A DNA stretch of 64,000 nt, from assembly GCA_025403435.1 (NCBI GenBank), contig CM046345.1, positions 13,645,930-13,709,929 of the forward strand, read 5' to 3'. The notes under the pieces are model-generated. The model made no database searches. It worked only from the letters and a program-made list of their open reading frames with translations, and had not been told where the DNA came from. Position 1 is the first letter of the stretch, and each line of letters begins with the position of its first letter. A program made the translations under genes and the position numbers. The stretch is from Artocarpus heterophyllus (taxonomy: Eukaryota > Streptophyta > Magnoliopsida > Rosales > Moraceae). Shown here one piece after another: positions 56,423 through 64,000 of the stretch.

Positions 56423-59400
56423 ATGCATCCTCATAAGTACTCCTTTTCTTTCTTCTTAATTCTCTCTCTCCTCGTCCTTTTTTCACCCCTTCTCCTAGCC
56501 CCCGCCGCCGCCGTGAAAACTCCATCCTCGCAGAACTCTTCATCGCCATCGTCGCCATCCTTTGCCGCGTGTAAGTCCAGTCTGTACCCGAAACTCTGCA
56601 GCTCAATTCTCGCAGCCTTTCAATCATCGTCGTTGGCCCACAATTCTTACGGCTACGGTAAATTCTCCGTCGATCAATGCCTGACACGCGCACGAAAATT
56701 GTCTGAATTCATCCACCGGTTCCTCCAACAGCGGCAAGACTCCGGCCACCGGAGCGATGCCGGGGCATTGCAGGATTGCCGGCAACTTTTTGAGCTCAAT
56801 GTGGATTACCTAGAGTCCATCGTTGATGAGCTCCGGCCGACTGATAATCAACCGGTGACCGGCGAGGTGGTCGACTGGATTAGGTCCAGGCTCAGCGCCA
56901 TTGGGACCAACCATGAAACGTGCTATGACGGCCTGGTGGAGGTGAAGAGCGAGATTCTGCGGCTACGAGGAAACGAAACGGCGACGGAGTTGTCTTCTCC
57001 GGCGATGTTCAGAGTCAGGAGATTATACAGCGTGTCTCTAGGGTTGGTGACTCACGCGCTCGCTGAGAATCTGAAACACCATCACAAGAGACAGAATGTT
57101 GCTGGCGGCTCTGGCAACAGACTTCACCCCACTGCCGCGAACGTCCACCGGCTGTCATTGTCTCAGTTTATCAAGGTACGTACTGTGTTCAACTTTTCTG
57201 CATGACACATTTATATATGGTGCTGTTCGATGACGAAGACCACATGGCCCCCAGTTTTTTTTTTTTTTTAACTATAGTAGTTTTAATTTTAAATGCGCAG
57301 ATTTGGGCCCTTTTAATTGATGCTTTTTTATGTGTTAATATATCATGAATTAATTCAATAAACAAAAACTATATATACCTATAATCTTGATTAAAAAATT
57401 TTGCCTCTTCTACTAATAAATCCGGGCTTAATGTTATGAAAAATATACTTTTATTGGTAATATTTTATTTTCATTAAGTTTTATGTCAATCTTTTTTAGA
57501 AATATTTGCAGAATAATATTACAATTATAAATTACCATATATTTTTATTTTAAAAATTAGAATTTATAGTCATACATATTTTTTACGAGGCGTCTCTTTG
57601 TTAAGTTTGCTAGGTAGAATATTTTTTCACATAATTCTTCGTTAACAAATCCGAGTAAAAAAAAATGAACGCACATCGTTCGGACTTAAACAATAAATTA
57701 GTTGAACTCTGAGAATAAATCGTAGCAAAACTTCTACAAACACATACCCTCAAAAAAAACAAAAGAAAAAAAAAAGAAATAAAGAAATAAAGAAGCTTCT
57801 ACAACACAAAGGAAAACTCATTATATTGCCTCGTTTTGCCACTCATTTATAGGGTGTATGGAAGGGTGATTGGAAGCTTTGGTTAGAACCATTTTTACTA
57901 TAGTATATAAAAGTTTTACATTGTAGCGATTTTTTTTATAGTTATTGTAGCATGTGAACTTTATACTGTTTATAACTGAAAAAGTAGTAGGAACCACGGT
58001 TCCCACCACCCTTCTAAAACTTTAAATGTTTAAATTTTGTTGCGACACCCCAATATAGTCAGTTTTGAACTTAGTACTACACAACTTATGCATAGGCAAG
58101 TTTACTAGAAAACCATGAAATTAGACTACTAAAATATGGGTCACCCTGTGTTGTATTATCTGTCTATCAATTGTACACTTTGGGAACATTGTTATAATAC
58201 TATAGTAATTTAAATTTTATAAGAGAAAACTATAACAAAACCAGTTCTTAATAGCGTTTAATTTGCATTACACAGTATAAAATTGAACAAGTTTCTAATT
58301 CAACTACATTACTTTCTTTAATTTACAGACTTTACAAAAAAAGTCGACTAATGATACGTCATCAACAAAAGATGGACGGACTCTTTCAGAGATGCAAGAC
58401 AATGGAATTTTGATTCATGACGTTGTGGTGGTTAGTAAAGATGGGACTGAAGATTTTAAAACCATAGGAGAGGCCGTGGAAGTTTCACCTAATATTACAA
58501 GAGCGGAAGATGGGTATTTTGTGATATATGCCAAACAAGGCATATACGAAGAATATGTTACAATCCCAAGTTATAAGACCAATATGGTGTTGCTTGGAGA
58601 TGGTATCAATGCCACCATAATTACTGGAAACCACAACTATGCCGATGGATGGACTACTTTCTTTTCGGCAACAGTTGGTAAGCATATATAAAACACGAAC
58701 GTGATATTGATTTTTTTTTAACGTCAAAAAAACTGTTCCATCTGTGATTAAAAAAAAGTTTATGTTGTTTTTAGTAGCAAATTCTTTTAAAATTAGAAAT
58801 TTTTAAATAATTCTTTTAAACAACAATTCTATGTTGTTTTTAGTAGCAACTTCTTTTTGTTTTTCGATCTGTGATTAAAAATGATTTGATCTATTATATT
58901 CTTGGAGCTAACTTTTTTAGAGTTGGAAATTTTTATGGTGATGTCTATTTTATTTATTTATTTTATTTTATTTTCATGTCCACAATCCTACAAAGGCTCA
59001 ACTCTTAAATGTTTTATTTTTTTTCTCTTTTGTAAATTTATAATTAAACCTAACCTTCTTTTTTCTTGACCCTTGCAGGGGTTGTCGGTGACAGATTCAT
59101 CGCCATAGACGTCACATTCCGGAATACGGCAGGTCCAGAAAAGGGCCAAGCCGTCGCGCTCCGTAACCAAGCTGACTCCTCCGTCTTCTTCCGGTGCAGC
59201 TTTGAGGGTTACCAAGACACTCTCTACATCCACTCCCACAGGCAATTCTATCGCGAATGCGACGTCTACGGGACCATAGACTTCATCTTCGGGGACGCCG
59301 CCGCCGTCTTTCAGGACTGCAACATCCTCGCCCGTAAACCACAGCCCCATCATGGGGTTGTTATCGCTGCGTCTGGTCGGGAAGACCCTAACCATAACAC

Positions 59401-59770
59401 CGGAATCTCGATCCACAATTGCACCATCGACGCAGTACCCGACCTTGCCGCCAACCCAACAAATATTCCGAGCTATCTCGGACGGCCGTGGAAGTTGTAT
59501 GCGAGAACGGTTTACATGCAGTCTTATATTGGGGGCTTTATACATCCGGCAGGATGGATGGAGATGAACGGCACGGCAGGATTGGATACCCTTTACTATG
59601 GAGAATTTGAGAATTATGGTCCTGGTTCTGATACGAGTAGGAGAGTTCACTGGCCTGGTTATAATTTGATGAGTGCTTCGGATGCTTTGAAATTCACCGT
59701 TTCTAATTTTACTATGGGATCGTCTTGGTTGCCTAAAACAGATATACCCTTCTCTGGGGGATTACTATAG
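56423..59770 (+). CDS. Pectinesterase with N-terminal inhibitor-like domain (type I PME), three exons
   Basis: Exons 56423-57175, 58329-58677 and 59079-59770 with GT-AG introns (donors gtacgt, gtaagc; acceptors ttacag, ttgcag) give 597 residues. Residues 1-30 are a signal peptide. Residues about 48-215 form a PMEI-like pro-domain with the four expected cysteines (50, 59, 119, 167). From about residue 283 to the end is the pectinesterase beta-helix. Catalytic and binding residues are all present at family spacing: Gln391, Gln413, Asp414, Asp435, Arg503, Trp505. Blocks YQDTLY, GTIDFIFG and LGRPW are clear. The enzyme removes methyl esters from cell-wall homogalacturonan in the apoplast. Oddities: the usual GNAA after the active site is GDAA, and the dibasic RRLL/RKLL-type processing site before the catalytic domain is only GRTL (267-270). 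The gene looks intact and functional. Confidence 0.95.
57176..58328 (+). other. Intron 1 of the pectinesterase gene
   Basis: 1153 bp, phase 0, after a Lys codon that ends the pro-domain exon. AT-rich with homopolymer runs. No gene is recognised inside; the small minus-strand frame at 57821-58009 has no support. Confidence 0.85.
58678..59078 (+). other. Intron 2 of the pectinesterase gene
   Basis: 401 bp, phase 1, splitting the Gly codon in the SATVG/VVGD region. The acceptor is preceded by a pyrimidine tract (ttcttttttcttgaccc). Confidence 0.85.
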
Positions 59771-61120
59771 TATTAAGTGTGCGTTTATATGATCATATAG
59801 ATACCACTTTTAGCTCAAATAGTTAGGTGCGTGAATCTTGATGTTATAGTTTGAATCTTGATGGTTTTGTTTTCTTTTTAGTAAAATAGGAGTTATAGAC
59901 CCCACAACATATAAAAGAACAGTAAAAAAAAAAGTTAATGATGATAGGGATTTTTCTTTCTTAGGTACTATTTAGGTGTTCTAAAGTGATTACCTCTCTG
60001 TTGAGAATATTGTAAAAGTTTTCCATTTTAGGTTTGTTGGCTGTTGAAGTGCTACAATTATAAAATTTGCCTCTTTTGTTACATTCTATAGTAATCGATT
60101 TTTTTATTTGTTTACTTATATTGAAGATTTATTTTTTTTTTTAGGAGATAGAGATGAGTTCAGATCGATAATTTTGAATTCAACATAGTAGCATGTGAGA
60201 GTTTTATCATTTACACGGTAGCATATCAAATTTTATATTGTTCACAATTTAAACTTATTGGTTTGAATCACTTTGTTAAATACTCATTAATCTTTTTTCT
60301 ATCTCTCTTTTTTAAAATTTTGTCTCTTCATTTTCTGTTCTCATCTTCATCTGACTTTAAAGATTTTCTTCCACGAGGAGAAATAAGTCCTCTCTACAGG
60401 AGCTCCATCTGCTGCAAGTTTTGTTTTCATGTATCCTATTTCCAATATATATATATATATATATAGATTCACTTAAAACATAGTTTACGGTAGTAATGAG
60501 TTTAGTCGACAAAATTTTTTATTTAGTAGCGGGCTTCGATTTAGATTTATTACTTTTGTATTTTTTTTGTCAGGTATATACTTAACTTATTAAAGTTTGA
60601 TTTTGAAGATTTTAGACTGACAAAAATTCACAATGACAATGACATATCTTTCTAAAAAAAGGACGTACGTCGACAAGAGCGAAAGTTGTTTCCCGTAAAA
60701 CTCAATTTGGTCTCCTTTCCGAATTATTTACTCACATTAAAAAGAAAGTACATGAAAAAATCCTTCCTTTTCCATTCTTTGATCGAAACAAAGTGCTCTC
60801 GCAAAAGCAAGATATATGAAAACGCTTACCTTACTCTCACGACTTAGCACTTACATTCACAACACTCAGATATGAATGCCTTCACAAAATTCAAATGAAC
60901 TATGAAAAGAACAAAAATCCAAATGAATGAATGAATAATCCCATGATTAGATCATATAACAAACTTTTGGAGAATTTACATATATATAATCTTTCAAAAA
61001 TTACTATTTTAAAAATGCCTCACATGTTTGAAATAAGACGAAGATAGAGTGAGAGAATGTTAGGATTTATTTATATAAATTCAATGAAAAAACATTTAAA
61101 CAGCTCACACTAATTATTTT
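59771..61120. other. Downstream intergenic region, no gene seen
   Basis: AT-rich, with a (TA)n tract at about 60447-60464. The open frame at 60263-60466 is Phe/Leu/Ser-rich low-complexity translation with no family resemblance. The poly(A) site of the pectinesterase gene is expected here but no single signal stands out. Confidence 0.5.
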
Positions 61121-61124
61121 TAAA

Positions 61125-64000
61125 CAATAACATAATCAGATAACACAATCAAGTAAAACATACAATGTTTTTACATGTCAAAACCTTGAAAATATCGCAA
61201 TCTTACAACGATAATTCTCAACTCATAATCCAACATGCTGTCTTGGGGAGACTTGCCAAATTTAATTAGAAACACAGATCCCCTCCAATGAATATATGAC
61301 ATCCAAGACCCATCTAATCTAGCATATATTAATAATCGTTTCTTTGGCCATTAATTTCATTAACAAGGCTCCTAGGGCAGGTTAATAATAAAATTAATCT
61401 TGAGTGTACAACCATCATTTTAACTATTTTATACATGGTTTATAATCATCACCTAGAGGTGTACAATGATAAATCATGCTAAAATAAATTATCCCTTTGG
61501 AGATCCAACCCGGTACATGATAAAATCCCTTCCTAGGGGGTTGGAACCATCATGTACTACCTATGGATCAACGATGGATGCCATAGGTATGCTCTTCAAA
61601 AATTTTCTCCCACTTAATATTTTAAAAGTTAAGGTTTTATGTTAACACGCGTGAACAATTTTTAATGAGTGGCACTCCTTATTCTACATAGTATGTTATC
61701 AACATACATGACAAATTATATTATAATGTAGACAAGCAAATCATATTATAATGCAGACAAGCAACGCAACATGTAAAGCCACAAACAAAATAATAAATAA
61801 ATAGCCATAATATTATGGTTCTATCTTAGAGAAAAAAATAAATATTTCAAAAGATCAATCGAAACATATTATCGATTCTTCATCTTATATCTTCAAGCTG
61901 TATCCTTCTTCATGTGGCATCCATCTTTAATTCTTCAATCCCTCATAGATCAAAAGGTTTATTTTTTTGGTCATCATAAAATTTCATGTTTCTCAAAATT
62001 GTAAAATTCACCTTTTTCAAAAAACGCTCTGCCCTCTACCGGCTTACTGAACTGGAAGTTTGGTCTGTTGGTTTGACTATCGACCTGTCGAACTTAAGGG
62101 TTTGGCCTGCTGACTAAGCTAAAATCACAATCTGTCTTGCTATCAGCCTACCGAACTAGAAGTTTGGTCTACCAGTCTGCAACCATTGGCTTGCCAACCT
62201 GAAGGGTTTGGCACACTAACCGAGTTGAACTCAGCGTTTTTTTAGAAAATAGATTTTTAAGCAACTTTTCAATCTTATTTTCAAAAATTCAAAAACATAA
62301 AAATCTAGAAACACAAAAAAAAAACAATGGAACTCTTATCATCTCCATCTTCTAGATCTATTTTCACTTTGAATGATTATTTAATTACCAAATTTTGCAA
62401 ATCTAAAATTATAATAATAATTTCTAGACAGTGATAACAGACCGCTATCTAATTACATGAAAAACCTAGATACATATTCTAACCTCTAAGGAACCATAAT
62501 TAGCACTAATTAATTAATAATTAAATAATAATTTAATCAAGCATAATTAATTAATAAACTTTCACCATATAATCTCATGACAACATTTAATTATAAAGGA
62601 ACCTTAGAGTGTCAACTCTCTAAAAAATTAAATTCAAGCATTGGAGAGAATAAGATCACATAATTCATGTATATTGCATGAACACAAACCCAAAAATCAA
62701 TGTAAAACCTTAGCTCTAATTCCAATTGTTGGAAAATGAGTATGGAGCAGAATTTAAAAATTTTAAATTAGTGAATTTTTCAAAACATAAGTTTGACATG
62801 CTAAATACATAAATTAATGACAGATCTTACTAACCTTTTTCGTATATAGAAGTGGGCTCGAATCCGTGTAGAGAAGAACATTCTAGAAGAGTCTCAACTA
62901 AATAGTCTTCTTTTCTCTTCTCTATCCATAATTGGAGTGTGGGTGGTCACACATCGTACAGCTCTTCCTCCGGTGATTCTCATTCCAACCACTTTAGAAG
63001 ACCTAGAACTAAGGTTCTTGATGTTGAACAATAATTCTCAAAGAATTTTAGAGTTTCTCAAACAAGAGTACTCACTCTATGCTTATCAAATGAACTAAAA
63101 TAACTAAGAAAACTCACTCATTATTTATAGTGGTTGAATTTAGGGTTAAACCTTATTAGAATAACCTCAAAATTTGAGTCTGGATCAACTTCTTATGAAA
63201 AACACATTTAAATGCGTATACAAATTATAGCACGGTTGGCAGGCCGATGTGGGAGATCGACCTATCGAACTTACTCTATTGGTAAGCTGAAGTTTTCCAT
63301 CAGCCTGTCAAATTTATGATAATTTTAATTCATGAGAATATCTTATTTTTTGTTAGAGATTCTTAGATAGAGCCTAAGTTTTTAATTCACATAATCCAAT
63401 AGAGAAGTTATCTGATTAAAACAGTCATATCTAGATAATCTCATAGAAAATAAAATATTATCCAAATAATTCAACATGTTTATCTTGAATTAATTTATAA
63501 AATTAATTCAACCAATAAACTAACATGAATTGTTAAATCCAATTTTATCAAATTTTAACCAATCTAACAATTTAATATAAGTCACTAATATGTAGAAAAA
63601 ATATGTCGTGTCGTTACAGGATTTATAATGAGCTAGCAAAGGGGACCTGATAGACATATATAGTTCAAGCTCCTATAATTATAAAATACAATATCCTATA
63701 TACATATTTTATAATTATCAACACCAATGCTACTCCACTAAAAGCTTAAAGCTGCACTCTTGAACTATATAAAATTACAAAGCTTTTATAAGCTAACCAT
63801 CCATGACATATCATAATGTATTACATCCCCATAGGATATTTATAATCAGCTTAAAGATAAATTCTATTTTACCCTCTCGATTATTTTTATCTTACATTCC
63901 ATTATCACACCATTGGAATACTTATTATCCATAGATAATATACTATTTAGTTACACCTATGTATCCAACTGGTTGAGCGCTCCAATTTTTCAATTAGAGG
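61125..64000 (-). mobile_element. Older, diverged relative of TE1/TE2: leader plus partial LTR
   Basis: On minus, an LTR enters from beyond the window end and finishes CAACA at 62727. It is followed by a mutated PBS (TGGAATTAGAGC) and about 1.6 kb of leader collinear with TE1 11520-13106, ending near 61125 before gag. Landmarks include the leader hairpins (61227-61554), a degenerate GC-palindrome block (about 62036-62225), the LTR R region (62880-62990) and the U3 palindromes (about 63233-63310). Substitutions and indels are dense, so it is much older than TE1 and TE2. The adjoining sequence below 61125 shows no gag or pol. Confidence 0.8.

Noticed and set aside
56418..56693. Minus-strand frame opposite pectinesterase exon 1, and a similar one opposite exon 3 (58988-59650)
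   Set aside because: Antisense shadows of GC-rich coding exons; the plus-strand gene has full domain and splice support.
1..64000. tRNA and rRNA genes
   Set aside because: No cloverleaf with A and B boxes and no rRNA-like segment was recognised by reading; the only tRNA-related sequences are the primer binding sites.

Overview
The window is AT-rich nuclear DNA of a flowering plant, almost certainly a eudicot. The evidence is plant LTR retrotransposons primed by initiator Met-tRNA, PIF/Harbinger and MITE elements, a spliced type I pectin methylesterase, a pair of spliced secreted cysteine-rich peptide genes, and PPR-gene fragments. A cucurbit is possible, but this is an impression and not a demonstrated assignment.

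Layout. (1) 1-34495 is a tandem duplication with a unit of about 6.57 kb: the tail of one unit (1-470), unit 1 (481-27755, swollen by two retrotransposon insertions), unit 2 (27756-34328) and the first bases of a third (34329-34495). Each full unit carries a two-exon gene for a secreted eight-cysteine peptide (minus strand). It also carries a palindromic, head-to-head promoter facing a broken sister exon on the plus strand, and a decayed PPR-gene fragment. (2) Unit 1 was hit twice by one Ty1/copia family. Element TE2 (16142-25840, plus) is complete: two LTRs of about 2033 bp, perfect 5-bp target duplications, a Met-tRNA primer site, a 1.67-kb structured leader and one uninterrupted gag-pol frame. 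Element TE1 (4621-15631, minus) has six nonsense codons and is scrambled: one LTR is replaced by a 1.03-kb inverted-repeat structure, and the far end is a mosaic of small LTR, pol and gag pieces. A third, older and diverged relative occupies about 61125-64000. (3) 34496-38335 is the 3' part of a different copia element and ends the duplicated region. (4) 39072-42720 is a 3.65-kb PIF/Harbinger-like element carrying only a decayed Myb/SANT-type ORF. (5) 42845-55400 is a decayed Ty3/gypsy chromovirus-like element with a solo-LTR-like insertion inside pol, a 542-bp MITE inside one LTR, and duplicated 5' flank, all lodged in an older hairpin MITE. (6) 56423-59770 is the one clearly intact host enzyme gene, a three-exon pectinesterase with an N-terminal inhibitor-like pro-domain. 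(7) 59771-61120 has no recognisable gene.

Most notable signals. The leader of the copia family holds a contiguous run of six hairpins (19363-19689). Five have a self-complementary hexamer at the tip: CCTAGG four times and GGATCC once. The diverged relic keeps several of the stems. This is what a multivalent RNA dimerisation or packaging region would look like. GC-rich imperfect palindromes around TCGGCAGGCCGA recur in the LTRs or leaders of both the copia family and the unrelated gypsy element. The peptide paralogues differ almost only by amino-acid-changing substitutions in the middle of the mature peptide.
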